From positions 1-51,313 of the forward strand of contig JAPLTV010000036.1 in NCBI GenBank assembly GCA_026397955.1: 51,313 nt of DNA, in the 5' to 3' direction. This stretch comes from Verrucomicrobiota bacterium. GTDB lineage: Bacteria; Verrucomicrobiota; Verrucomicrobiia; Opitutales; UBA953. The notes beneath the pieces are model-generated. The model had not been told where the DNA came from, made no database searches, and saw only the letters and a list, made by a program, of their open reading frames with translations. Shown in pieces: positions 14,776 through 23,528 of the stretch. Each line of letters opens with the position of its first letter. Position 1 is the stretch's first letter. The translations under genes were made by a program, and so were the position numbers.

Positions 14776-16506
14776 ATGAGCCAGAAGAAGGCCACCATCG
14801 TCAATCTCGCCGCATCGAACGTCTCGGTGTCCCAGTTCTCCGTCGAAGCGGGCAGCTTGGTACTCGAGCAGTTCTTCGTCGAAGAAATCGCCCCCGGCCT
14901 CACCGGCGACGACGAGTGGTTGAACGCGGCGATCGCCGCCCTGGCCAGCTTGGTCAATACGCATGAGCTCAAGGGCCGCGTCACCGTCATCGCCCCCGCT
15001 TTCCTTCTCCTGCAGAAGCCGCTCAAGGTGCCGCAGGTCGAGCGTGCACGTCAGGCTCAGATTGTCGCCTTCGAGGCCCAGAACGCCATTCCCTATCCGC
15101 TCAACGAAGTCATCTGGGACAGCCAGTTGATGGCCTCGGACGGCGTCGAAGCAGAAGTCCTTCTCTTCGCCCTGCGTACCGAGATTGCGGCCAAGATCGC
15201 GAACATGGTCACCTCGACCGGCCTGCGTCCGATGTCGATCCAGGCCGCCCCGCTGCTCGACAGCCAGGCCTTTCGCCTCGCCGGTGGTTCCGCCGCCGAG
15301 GAAGTCCTCATCATCAATGTCGGCGCCCGTTCGACCACGCTCAGTTTCGTCGGCCCCAGCGGCGTCAACATCCAGTCGGCCACCAACATTGGCGGCAACC
15401 TCCTCACGCAGGGCGTCTCCGATAACACCGGCCAGCCTTTCGCCGTCTCCGAAGCGATCAAGGTCGGTTACTTCTCCGGCGTCGTCCAGCTGACCGAGTC
15501 CGACCCGCAGGTCGCCATCCTCCAGGCCAACACGCAGACCTTCATCCGTCGCCTCGCGCAGGACATCAATCGCCGCCTGATCAATGTGCGCCGTGGCGCC
15601 AATGGCCGCCAGCCCGCCCGCATTCTCGTCACCGGTCGCGGCTCCCAGGTTCCCGGACTTTCCGAGCAGCTTTGCGAGACCCTGCGCCTTCCGGTCGAAG
15701 TCTTCGATCCCTCTTCGGTCATCACGCCGGGCGCCGGTATCAACCCTGAGCAGCTCGAGCGCGCCAAGTATCAGATCACCGAAGTGATCGGCGAAGCCGC
15801 TCGCCTGACCCTGCCGCAGCCGATCGGCGTCAACCTGATCCCGCGCGACATCGCTTCGCAGCAGGCCTTTGACGCGCGCAAGCCCCGTCTGGTCGTCGCC
15901 GCTCTGCTCGCTGCCGCCGCTCCTTTCTGCGTCTGGCTCGCCTTCGCTTCCGCCGAGGGCTGGAACAACGCCCAGGCCCAGACCATTCACGACCGCCAGC
16001 TCGAGCTTTCCGCCCGTCGCAACACGATCGAAGAGTCTCGCAAGAAGGCCGCCGAGATTTCCGCCAAGACCAAGGAGATCGAACAGGTCGTCCTCAACCG
16101 TTCCAACTGGCCGGCCTTCCTCGGCGACCTCCAGTCGCGCGTCGGCACCCTCAAGAACACCTGGATCGAAGAGATGCACGTGAAGTACGAGACCCTTCCC
16201 GTCGCTGCCGCCGTCGATGGCCAGCCGGCGCCTGCTCCGGTCGTGGTGACCAAGGTCGTCGTCTCCGTCCGCTTCCTCTTCGCCGAAGTCCCCTTCGATG
16301 TTAAGCAGTACCGCTCGCAGGCCGAGAAGGCCCACATCGGCCGCCTGCTCGATGTCGTCCGCAAGTCTCCCTATGTCACCGCCGTCCCGGAGAACGAGAT
16401 CATCGTCACCGACCAGACCATGAAGGCCGCCGACAATAAGACCGAGATTCGGATGACCCCTAAGGCCACCCTCACCCTCGTCATCCAAAAGGACAAGGCC
16501 CTCTAA
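14776..16506 (+). CDS. Amuc_1101 family PilM-like protein with PilN-like C-terminus
   Basis: This 576-residue protein has two parts. Residues 1-350 are PilM/FtsA-like (actin-fold ATPase). ASNVSVSQFSVEAG lies at the start, AQIVAFEAQNAIPYPLNEV is the classic PilM segment, and LIINVGARSTTLSF and LVTGRGSQVPGLSE form the phosphate-binding elements. IGVNLIPRD at about residue 355 is the PilN N-terminal motif. A transmembrane helix follows at about 371-392, then a coiled coil and a periplasmic PilN-like domain. It therefore fuses the cytoplasmic and inner-membrane parts of the pilus alignment complex. It is the second gene of the Amuc_1102-1098 type operon, 3 bases before the Amuc_1100-like gene. 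Confidence 0.88.
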   Translation: MSQKKATIVNLAASNVSVSQFSVEAGSLVLEQFFVEEIAPGLTGDDEWLNAAIAALASLVNTHELKGRVTVIAPAFLLLQKPLKVPQVERARQAQIVAFEAQNAIPYPLNEVIWDSQLMASDGVEAEVLLFALRTEIAAKIANMVTSTGLRPMSIQAAPLLDSQAFRLAGGSAAEEVLIINVGARSTTLSFVGPSGVNIQSATNIGGNLLTQGVSDNTGQPFAVSEAIKVGYFSGVVQLTESDPQVAILQANTQTFIRRLAQDINRRLINVRRGANGRQPARILVTGRGSQVPGLSEQLCETLRLPVEVFDPSSVITPGAGINPEQLERAKYQITEVIGEAARLTLPQPIGVNLIPRDIASQQAFDARKPRLVVAALLAAAAPFCVWLAFASAEGWNNAQAQTIHDRQLELSARRNTIEESRKKAAEISAKTKEIEQVVLNRSNWPAFLGDLQSRVGTLKNTWIEEMHVKYETLPVAAAVDGQPAPAPVVVTKVVVSVRFLFAEVPFDVKQYRSQAEKAHIGRLLDVVRKSPYVTAVPENEIIVTDQTMKAADNKTEIRMTPKATLTLVIQKDKAL

Positions 16507-16509
16507 GCC

Positions 16510-17613
16510 ATGCAGAATTTCAAGAAAAACCTCGGCTTCAATCTCGCACTCATCGCGATTGCTGGGCTGTTCCTCGCCGGCTGCGCTATGGCTTTCCTAG
16601 CCTACCGCGGAAGCACCGACTCAGCACTCAAGCTGGCTAAAGCCCGCAAGGAACAGGCCGCCCTGCTGAACGGGCACGCCTTCGTGCCGGGCGCCGCGGC
16701 CGTCTCGCTCAACGACGACAACGTCAAGAAGGCCGCCGACGACGTCAAGGACCTCGAGTCCCATCTCGCCTCGCTGATTGCCTTGGTCTCCGGCAATCCT
16801 GACCTCGCCATCAAAGGCAAGGCTTCAGCCAACTCCGCCGAACTCAGCGCTCTCTTGCGCGAATCCGTCGATGGCTGGCGCAAGCTCGCCGCCGACCAAG
16901 GCATCAAGTTGATGCCGAACGACCCGACCGCCTTCGGTTTTCATCGTTACATTCATAACCAAGGGACTTCGCCGAAGCGCGATTTCCAGAAGGTCGACCA
17001 GCAGCGCCAGATCATCGACTTCATCGTCCGTCAGCTCGCCGAATCCCGCCCAGCCGGCTCTCCCTTGCTCATCGAGTCCGTCGACCGCGAGCCCGTCGAG
17101 ACATTCGTCCTGATCCCCGAAAGCAAGCCCGGCGCCGGCACCTACGTCCCGGATGCGGATGGCTCTAAGAACGAAATCGACGAGTTCATTCCTTCCCGCA
17201 GCTTGGACCGCCGCGGCCTCATCGAATCCTTGTCCTTCCGCGTTCGTTTCGTCGGTTACACGCCGACCCTGCGCACGTTCGTGAACAAGATCCGCAACTC
17301 CGGCCGCCCGGTCGCCATCACGACCATCGACGTCGGCCTGGCCTCCAAGGAGGTCGAGAAGCTGCTTTCCATCAGCGCCGCTCCGTCCGCCTTACCTGGT
17401 GCCGCCGCTCCGGCCGCCGCTCCGGCCGTGCTCGGAGGTTTCTTCGGAGCCGAAGAGCCGGTCGCCACCAACGGCACCAAGCCTGCCACCCCTCAGGTGG
17501 ATCAGCGCGTCCTGGTGGTGCCGCGCAAGCTCTCCTCTTTCGTCGTGCAAATCGACTACCTTTCCATCCCAGAGAAGCCTGCGGCCGCCGCCGAAGGTGA
17601 ACCCAAGAAATAA
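16510..17613 (+). CDS. Amuc_1100 family pilus-like protein (PilO-like)
   Basis: This 367-residue protein has one N-terminal transmembrane helix (about residues 10-31, LGFNLALIAIAGLFLAGCAM). A coiled coil follows (KLAKARKEQAALL to DDVKDLESHLASLIAL), then a periplasmic alpha/beta domain (LIESLSFRVRFVGYTPTLRTF, GRPVAITTIDVGL) like PilO, and an Ala/Pro-rich tail. In Akkermansia the homologue Amuc_1100 is the outer-surface protein known to signal through host TLR2. This organism shows no other sign of being a gut symbiont, so the ancestral role is presumably in the pilus or secretin complex. Flanked by the PilM/N-like and Amuc_1099-like genes in the same operon. Confidence 0.87.
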   Translation: MQNFKKNLGFNLALIAIAGLFLAGCAMAFLAYRGSTDSALKLAKARKEQAALLNGHAFVPGAAAVSLNDDNVKKAADDVKDLESHLASLIALVSGNPDLAIKGKASANSAELSALLRESVDGWRKLAADQGIKLMPNDPTAFGFHRYIHNQGTSPKRDFQKVDQQRQIIDFIVRQLAESRPAGSPLLIESVDREPVETFVLIPESKPGAGTYVPDADGSKNEIDEFIPSRSLDRRGLIESLSFRVRFVGYTPTLRTFVNKIRNSGRPVAITTIDVGLASKEVEKLLSISAAPSALPGAAAPAAAPAVLGGFFGAEEPVATNGTKPATPQVDQRVLVVPRKLSSFVVQIDYLSIPEKPAAAAEGEPKK

Positions 17614-17625
17614 AGCATCCCGGTT

Positions 17626-18567
17626 ATGAATTCTCGCAAGGACATCATCCTCGTCATCCTCGGCGCGCTTCTGCTTGTCGCCGGTTCCGTGGTGTATCTG
17701 ACCCCCGGCCTGGTGGCGCCCGTCGTCCCGGATGCCGAAGCCCAGGCCGCCACCATCAAGCTGCTCAAGGATGCCGTCCCTCGGGGCGAAGCCTACCCTT
17801 CGACTCCCCGTGCCTCGTTGGAAGATAACGTGAAGGATTGGCCGACGCCGGAAGAGAATGATGACAACTGGGATTACGATCTCTTCACGACGATCGACGT
17901 CGTCTGGGATCCGGCGGTCAAGGATTACGTCCCCCGTAGCCGCAAGGCCGAGGAACTACCTCCTTTCGGTATCGCGCTGGTTTCCGCCGGCCATCCGACC
18001 TACACCTTCATGCTCGTCCAGTCCACGATGGGACCTGGCAAGAAAGAGGAAGATCGCCTCTTCACGCTGAAAAACGTGAAGACCAAGCAGTACCTCGACG
18101 ACTGTAAGCTGAACAAGCCCATCGCCGAGGCTCCTTACCTCACGCTCAAGTCCTACAAGGTCATCAAGGGCAAGGATGCCGACGGTATCCCGTTCACCCG
18201 CAACCTGTTGACCGTCGATGACCGCCAATTCGGCCAGATTGTCGAAATCGACGACGAGAAGCCGACCGAATTCACCGCTCGCACCGACATCATCATCAGT
18301 TCCACTTCCGACGCGACCTGGAGTCTTACGCTCCATGCCGTTGGGGATAAGTTTACCTATAATGGGGCCCATTATGTGGTCAAAGGCATTGACTTGCCTA
18401 ACAAGAGCGTGAGTTTTGACAAATCCTTCGCTCTTAACCCCAAGAAGCCGAAGAAACTGATCTCTGATCCGCAGACGCTCACCGTCCCGGCGCCTCCGCC
18501 TCCGGTCGTTAAGCCGAAGACCGCGACTCCCCCTCCCGCCACCAAGGCACCCACCCTTAAGAAATAA
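17626..18567 (+). CDS. Amuc_1099 family pilus-like system protein
   Basis: This 313-residue protein has a single N-terminal anchor (residues 7-27, IILVILGALLLVAGSVVYLTP). The periplasmic part has NWDYDLFTTIDVVWDP, VPRSRKAEELPPFGIAL, and a PilP-like C-terminal region before a Pro/Lys/Thr-rich tail. It lies between the Amuc_1100-like gene (12 bases) and the secretin (19 bases), exactly as Amuc_1099 in Akkermansia. A likely role is linking the inner-membrane complex to the secretin, as PilP does in type IV pili. That is an inference from position and topology, since sequence similarity to PilP is not obvious by eye. Confidence 0.85.
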   Translation: MNSRKDIILVILGALLLVAGSVVYLTPGLVAPVVPDAEAQAATIKLLKDAVPRGEAYPSTPRASLEDNVKDWPTPEENDDNWDYDLFTTIDVVWDPAVKDYVPRSRKAEELPPFGIALVSAGHPTYTFMLVQSTMGPGKKEEDRLFTLKNVKTKQYLDDCKLNKPIAEAPYLTLKSYKVIKGKDADGIPFTRNLLTVDDRQFGQIVEIDDEKPTEFTARTDIIISSTSDATWSLTLHAVGDKFTYNGAHYVVKGIDLPNKSVSFDKSFALNPKKPKKLISDPQTLTVPAPPPPVVKPKTATPPPATKAPTLKK

Positions 18568-18586
18568 TTTTCAACGCACCCACCCC

Positions 18587-21529
18587 ATGAAAAATCTCCA
18601 CCGTTCGCAGCTCGCTTGGGCAGCACTCGCTCTGGCCCTCGCCGCCGGCTCCCTCATCGCCCAAGACGGCGATGCCGCCGCGCGCAAGCCACAGCTCCTC
18701 GCTGAGGCGCTGAAGGCCCGCGATGAAGGCAACTTGCAGGCCGCCAAGGAAAAGTTCCAGGCGATCCTCGCCATCGACGCCAAGGATGTCGGCGCCACGG
18801 AAGGCCTCGCCTCCGTCGCCTCCGCCATCGCCGAAGCCGAAGCCGCCAAGAAGGCCGCCGACGCCGCCTCTGCCCCGAAGACCGACGCCCCAAAGACTGA
18901 GGCCCCTGCCGTCACGGCCGACGAAGCCGCCTCCAATGAGAAGCTCTTCGCCCAGGTCAGCAAAGTCATCGAAGACGCTCGCAAGAAGTCCGCCGCCGGC
19001 GACCACAAGGGCGCCCTCGAACAGCTGGACGCCGCCACCGGCGCCCTTGCCGCGAACACCGCGCCCGCCGCTCAGGGCCTGCGCGACTCCATCTCCCTCG
19101 CCAAGCAGGATGTCGGCGTCGCTCGCGATGCCGGCGGCCCCACCGCTGCCAAGGAAGAGGTCAATCGCCTCGCTCGCGCCAACGCCGACTCCATCGGCAA
19201 GCAGGGTGATGTCGTCTCTTCCGCCGAAAGCCTGATCCGTCAGGGAACCGCCGAATCCATCGACAAGGCCTTGAACGACCTCGATGCCGCCGACCGCAAC
19301 CTCGGCACCGCGAGCCTTTCCAACGCCGGTCTCAAGGAGCGCATTAAGGATGCCAAGGGCTCCGCTCTCGCCCGCCGCGCCCTCGTCGCCATCGAAGCCC
19401 GTGACATGATCAAGGCCACCGCCGTCATCGGCCAGTACGCCGAACTCAAGGGTAAGGATGATGCTAGCGTCGTCCGCCTCCAGAAGGAATTCGCCTCCAA
19501 GCGCAATGACCCGACTTACCGTAATGTCGACGAGCTCTCCCCGGGCCTCCGCATCAAGGACGACAAGGTAAACGAGCTGCTCGTCAAGGGCCGCGCCCGT
19601 TACCTCTACGGCGACTACCAGGGCGCCCTCGATTCCTACCGCGAAGTCCTCCAGTACCAGCCGAACAATTCCGAATCCAAGGCTTACCAGATCCGCATCC
19701 GCCAGATGCTGTCCGAAAATTCCGGTCAGTGGAACCGTGGCGTGACCAAGGGCAAGCTCCTCGAGCTCCTCGACGAGACCTGGAAGCTCCCGGAAGTCTT
19801 CAATCGCGAAAACGTGAAGGTCGACTCCGCCAACGGCAACGACCCGGTGATCGAGAAGATGAAGTCCATCCAGCTCCCCGAAGGCTTCATCGTCCGCGAC
19901 CAGCCGCTCGACCGCGCTCTCGCCCTCCTGCAGACGCAGGCCGCCTCCTACGACAAGGACCAGAAGGGCGTGAACATTGTCCTCATCGATACGGCTAACA
20001 AGAACCCCACGGTCAACCTGCAGCTCCGCGGCGTCTCCGTCTACCAGGCTCTTGATTACACCTGTAAGCGCGTCGGCTTCAGTTTCACCGTCGGCTCCGG
20101 CGGTATCGTCGAAGTCCGTGAAGATTCCGGCGACAGCCTCCTCGAGACCGAAATCTACCCCCTGTCCACGGCCGCCGTCCTTAAGATGACCGGTCTCAGC
20201 GCCGGTGGCACGGGCGCTCCAGCTGCTGGTGGTGCTGCGAGCAGCCCCTTTGGTGGCGCCGCTGCCGGCGGTGCCGGTGCCGGCGATGGCCAGCGTCCGG
20301 AAGAAGTCGCGATCAAGAACTTCCTCACCCGTTCGGGCGTGGCGTTCGAGCTCCCGTCTACCCTCTCGTATGACGGCACAAACCTCATCGTGTACCAGAG
20401 CCGTAAGAACCTGGACCGCGTGAAGAACATCATCCGCCGCTACTCCGACATCAAGCAGGTCCACATCGAAGCCAAGTTCATGGAAGTCGAACAGAAGATC
20501 CTGAACGAACTCGGCGTGAACTGGAGCCTCGCTCCGACCGGAGGCGGCACCGGCAACGTCAACGCTGCGACGAACCTCCGTTCGATCAACTCCGTCTTCG
20601 CGAGCAACAATGCCACCGTGCGCCAACTGAACGTGACCGGCAACCTTCCCATCCCGCAGCCTGCTCCGAACTTCCCGGGAGGTATCAACCTGGGTAACAC
20701 GAACTCCTCCTACTCGGGTACCGTCGGCATCATCGGAGCCGAGACCCTCGGCGTGGCCATCCGCGCCATCGAAGAGAACGCCGGCAGCGACCTGATGTCC
20801 TCCCCGAGCCTCACCGTCCTCGACGGTAAGACCGCGGTCATCAAGGTGGCCCAGCTCCTCCGCTACCCGCAGGCTTACGGAGACACCCAGTCCAACGTTG
20901 GTACCGCCTCCACGACCGGCACCGGTGGTTCTTCCACCTCCGTCGCGATCACCGCCGGTACGCCTCAGGACTTCACCATCCAGGAAGTCGGCGTGACCCT
21001 CGAAGTCACCCCGACCGTCGCGGCTGACGACTCGATCGCCCTCAACCTCAAGCCGAAGGTGACCGAGTTCGAAGGCTTCGTCGAATACGGCGGTACCTCG
21101 ATCGCTATCTCCGGCGCAGTGACCGTCTCCGTGCCCTCCGGCTTCTTCCAGCCGATCTTCAGCACCCGCGAAGTGACCACTGACGTCACCGTCTTCGACG
21201 GTGCCACGGTCGTCATCGGCGGCCTGACCCGCGAAGAAGTGAAGACCGTCGACGACAAGGTCCCGGTCCTCGGCTCCATCCCGCTCATCGGCGCAGCCTT
21301 CCGCTCCACCGGCAAGACCATCCAGAAGAAGAGCCTGATGGTGTTCGTCACCGCCAACCTCGTCTCTCCGGGCGGCGCCACCCTGCGCAGCACCCATCCG
21401 GGCATGCGTGCTGGTTCGACCTTCTCGAACCCCACGCTCATCTCCCCGGGCGGCGCAGTCTATCGCGAGCCGATCGAACTCGCTCCTCCCTCTGGTCCTG
21501 CCCCGGTCGTCGCCGAGCCGGCCAAGTAA
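18587..21529 (+). CDS. Amuc_1098 family type IV pilus-type outer-membrane secretin
   Basis: This 980-residue protein forms the outer-membrane ring. A signal peptide is at residues 1-25 (ending SLIAQ). A long Ala/Lys/Glu-rich helical region with TPR-like repeats follows (EALKARDEGNLQAAKEKFQ; YLYGDYQGALDSYREVLQYQPNN at about residue 340). Next come secretin N-domains (VNLQLRGVSVYQALDYTCK; FMEVEQKILNELGVNW) and the secretin core with SPSLTVLDGKTAVIKV and VFDGATVVIGGLTREE. It ends in VPVLGSIPLIGAAFRSTG and LMVFVTANLV. It is the last gene of the five-gene operon and is followed by a strong terminator. The size and TPR-bearing N-terminus match Amuc_1098. No pilin, PilB/T ATPase or prepilin peptidase is in the window. 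Confidence 0.93.
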   Translation: MKNLHRSQLAWAALALALAAGSLIAQDGDAAARKPQLLAEALKARDEGNLQAAKEKFQAILAIDAKDVGATEGLASVASAIAEAEAAKKAADAASAPKTDAPKTEAPAVTADEAASNEKLFAQVSKVIEDARKKSAAGDHKGALEQLDAATGALAANTAPAAQGLRDSISLAKQDVGVARDAGGPTAAKEEVNRLARANADSIGKQGDVVSSAESLIRQGTAESIDKALNDLDAADRNLGTASLSNAGLKERIKDAKGSALARRALVAIEARDMIKATAVIGQYAELKGKDDASVVRLQKEFASKRNDPTYRNVDELSPGLRIKDDKVNELLVKGRARYLYGDYQGALDSYREVLQYQPNNSESKAYQIRIRQMLSENSGQWNRGVTKGKLLELLDETWKLPEVFNRENVKVDSANGNDPVIEKMKSIQLPEGFIVRDQPLDRALALLQTQAASYDKDQKGVNIVLIDTANKNPTVNLQLRGVSVYQALDYTCKRVGFSFTVGSGGIVEVREDSGDSLLETEIYPLSTAAVLKMTGLSAGGTGAPAAGGAASSPFGGAAAGGAGAGDGQRPEEVAIKNFLTRSGVAFELPSTLSYDGTNLIVYQSRKNLDRVKNIIRRYSDIKQVHIEAKFMEVEQKILNELGVNWSLAPTGGGTGNVNAATNLRSINSVFASNNATVRQLNVTGNLPIPQPAPNFPGGINLGNTNSSYSGTVGIIGAETLGVAIRAIEENAGSDLMSSPSLTVLDGKTAVIKVAQLLRYPQAYGDTQSNVGTASTTGTGGSSTSVAITAGTPQDFTIQEVGVTLEVTPTVAADDSIALNLKPKVTEFEGFVEYGGTSIAISGAVTVSVPSGFFQPIFSTREVTTDVTVFDGATVVIGGLTREEVKTVDDKVPVLGSIPLIGAAFRSTGKTIQKKSLMVFVTANLVSPGGATLRSTHPGMRAGSTFSNPTLISPGGAVYREPIELAPPSGPAPVVAEPAK

Positions 21530-21554
21530 GCCAAGCCTCACGCTTCGCTGATAA

Positions 21555-21586
21555 CGGGCCCGCCATTCGGCGGGCCCGCTTTTTTC
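21555..21586 (+). terminator. terminator of the pilus-type operon
   Basis: A perfect 10-bp GC stem (21555-21564 with 21569-21578) closes a 4-base loop and is followed by CTTTTTT. It lies 25 bases after the secretin stop codon. Confidence 0.9.
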
Positions 21587-21621
21587 TCGATGGTCCGACC
21601 GGGTCGAGCGACACTCCCTTC

Positions 21622-22590
21622 ATGCGCTGGCTGCTGATCGACGGCTTCAATCTGGTCTTCCGGAGCCACTTCGCGATGGAGCGGTCCAACCTCCGTCGAC
21701 AGAGCGACCAATTCCCGACAGGCGCCTTGCACGGCTGGATGAAATCGCTCCAGGACCTGCGGGAAGGGGAGAAGCCGGACCGCTGCGCCGTCTTCTTCGA
21801 CCTCGGCGGCTCGGACCGCCACCTCGCGGTGCTGCCCGACTACAAGGGCCAGCGGGATGAGACGCCCGAGGAAATCGTCCAGCAGCTGCCGGAAATCAAG
21901 CGTCTCACCGCGTTGCTTGGCTTCCAGACCTTCGAACGACGCGGCGTCGAAGCCGACGACCTGATTGCCACCGCCGTGCGCATCCTCTCCGCGTCCGGCG
22001 ACGAGTGCGTGATCGTCAGCGCCGACAAGGACTTCGGCCAATGCGTCGGCGGTCCGGTCAGCCAGCTTGCTCCGCCGCCGACGGCGAACCCGGCGATGGG
22101 TTGGCGTCGCCTCGATGCGGCTGCGGTCACCGGAAAATTCGGCGTTCCGCCGGAGCGCATTGCCGACTACCTCGCGCTCGTCGGCGACACTTCCGATAAT
22201 ATCCCTGGACTGAAGGGCGTGGGACCGAAGACCGCCGTGAAATGGCTCACCGAGTATGGCGACCTCGAGGGCGTGCTGGCGGCGGCCGATACCATGCAGC
22301 CCGAGCGTTTTCGTGAGCAGGTGAAGGCCGAGGCGGAGCGCATTCGAAGTAACCTCAAGCTTGTCACCTTCCAGACCGATTTCGAATTTTCGCCCGGCCA
22401 GCCCGTCGCGGAAGACATCGCCGGGGTGGAAGCGTTCCTGGTCGAAATGGAGATGCATTCGACGCTCCGCCGTTACCAGTCCAAGCATGGGCGGGCTACG
22501 ACTGCGCCTGAACCATCGGCACCGCCGATCGAAGCGCCGAAGCCGAAGGCCAAGCCGCCAGCCGACGCGCAGCAGGGAGAGTTATTCTAG
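21622..22590 (+). CDS. stand-alone 5'-3' exonuclease (DNA polymerase I N-domain type)
   Basis: This 322-residue protein matches the 5'-3' exonuclease/flap endonuclease domain of DNA polymerase I without a polymerase. LLIDGFNLVFRSHFA at the N-terminus and VEADDLIATAV, VSADKDFGQCV and GDTSDNIPGLKGVGPKTA in the core carry the conserved metal-binding acidic residues and the helix-hairpin-helix. It should process flaps or RNA primers and act in DNA repair. The last 40 residues are Pro/Ala/Lys-rich and end in QQGELF, which resembles a sliding-clamp binding peptide (Q-x-x-L-F). That would fit a clamp-tethered nuclease but is an inference. It is a monocistronic unit between two terminators. Confidence 0.9.
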   Translation: MRWLLIDGFNLVFRSHFAMERSNLRRQSDQFPTGALHGWMKSLQDLREGEKPDRCAVFFDLGGSDRHLAVLPDYKGQRDETPEEIVQQLPEIKRLTALLGFQTFERRGVEADDLIATAVRILSASGDECVIVSADKDFGQCVGGPVSQLAPPPTANPAMGWRRLDAAAVTGKFGVPPERIADYLALVGDTSDNIPGLKGVGPKTAVKWLTEYGDLEGVLAAADTMQPERFREQVKAEAERIRSNLKLVTFQTDFEFSPGQPVAEDIAGVEAFLVEMEMHSTLRRYQSKHGRATTAPEPSAPPIEAPKPKAKPPADAQQGELF

Positions 22591-22598
22591 CCAACAAA

Positions 22599-22624
22599 AA
22601 GGCCCGCCGGTGAAGGCGGGCCTT
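22599..22624. terminator. bidirectional terminator between exonuclease and coiled-coil protein genes
   Basis: AAGGCCCGCC (22599-22608) pairs with GGCGGGCCTT (22615-22624) around a 6-base loop. An A run upstream on the plus strand serves as the U run for minus-strand transcription. Confidence 0.75.
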
Positions 22625-22647
22625 GTGGCGAAGACCAAGCGCGCGGC

Positions 22648-23496
22648 TTAGTTCTTCTTATCGGCCTTCTTCTCGAGCTTCGGCATCTCGACGACCGGAG
22701 CGGCGGCGGCAACCTGCTGCTGCTGGGCGCTGGCGACGATGCCCTGGATCTGGTTCACTTCTTCCTGGTTGAGCAGGATGACGAACTTCGATTCGAGGAC
22801 TTCGATTTCGTAATTGTGGGTGATCGAGTAGCCGACGCTTTCGGCCATCTCCTTGTTGCCCTTTTCGAGGAGATCGCGGGTCTGGTCGAGCTGCGTCTGG
22901 ATACGGGTTTTCTCTTCGTCGTTGGTGGAGCGCTTCAGCAGCTCGGTGAGCTGGAGGAAGGCGTCGCGGCGGGCTTGGAGGACTTTGGCGAACTGGTCGA
23001 ACTGGACGACGAGGTCGAGGCCGCGGATCTCGGCGGTCTGGAGGAGGCGACGGTCGCCACGGATGACGAGCTGCTCTTCTTTGAAGTCAGCGGCGGAGCG
23101 GGCCTTGGCGGCTTCTTCCTCGGAGATGACGGCGAAGAGACGGAGGGCGGTGTTGATGAAGGTCGACTGGCGGTTGGCCACGGCCGGGACGTTGAAGCCC
23201 CAGACCTTGGCGAAGACGGCGTCCTTCTCGTTGAAGTCCTTGATCTCGGCTTCGCCGACCTTGATCAGCGCGTCGCGTTCGACGGTGGTGAGGGCGACCT
23301 GGATGCGCTGCTGGAGCTGCTGGATGCGGCCGAAGTGCTGGCCGAGGGTCTGCAGTTCCTGCTGGAAGCGGGCGAGCGAGCCCTGGTTGGAGATCGTGAG
23401 GACGACGCGGGCCAGGTTCTGGCCGAGCGGGATGAGCTCGATGACCGGGCCTTTGGGGGCTTCGGCCGGAGCGGCGGTGGTTTCGGTGGCGGACAT
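22648..23496 (-). CDS. coiled-coil protein of unknown function, paralogue of the upstream gene (no signal peptide)
   Basis: I do not recognise a named family for this 282-residue protein. It is largely helical, with coiled-coil stretches (FQQELQTLGQHFGRIQQLQQ; LKRSTNDEEKTRIQTQLDQT). It ends with a Gln/Ala-rich segment (AQQQQVAAAAPV) and a Lys-rich tail. Its core aligns with the adjacent upstream protein: ALTTVERDALIKVGEAEIKD here matches ALTTPEKEARGHEIAAKSAK there, followed in both by a Gly-Phe near the same spacing, so the two are tandem paralogues. This copy has no signal peptide, but the N-terminus (PVIELIPLGQNLARVVLTIS) is moderately hydrophobic. The leader is strikingly C-rich. Both genes are probably one transcript, 32 bases apart. 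Confidence 0.75.
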   Translation of the reverse strand: MSATETTAAPAEAPKGPVIELIPLGQNLARVVLTISNQGSLARFQQELQTLGQHFGRIQQLQQRIQVALTTVERDALIKVGEAEIKDFNEKDAVFAKVWGFNVPAVANRQSTFINTALRLFAVISEEEAAKARSAADFKEEQLVIRGDRRLLQTAEIRGLDLVVQFDQFAKVLQARRDAFLQLTELLKRSTNDEEKTRIQTQLDQTRDLLEKGNKEMAESVGYSITHNYEIEVLESKFVILLNQEEVNQIQGIVASAQQQQVAAAAPVVEMPKLEKKADKKN

Positions 23497-23528
23497 GTTA
23501 GGGGCGGGGTGGGGGTGGGGTAAGGGGC

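Noticed and set aside
14221-16488. 755-codon open frame on the minus strand, opposite the PilM/N-like gene
   Set aside because: Its translation is dominated by Asp, Gly, Arg and Leu in no family-like order, typical of the reverse frame of a GC-rich gene; the plus strand has clear PilM features.
18557-21541. 994-codon open frame opposite the secretin gene
   Set aside because: It is the antisense shadow of the secretin; no signal peptide, motif or plausible start, and the secretin motifs on the plus strand are unambiguous.
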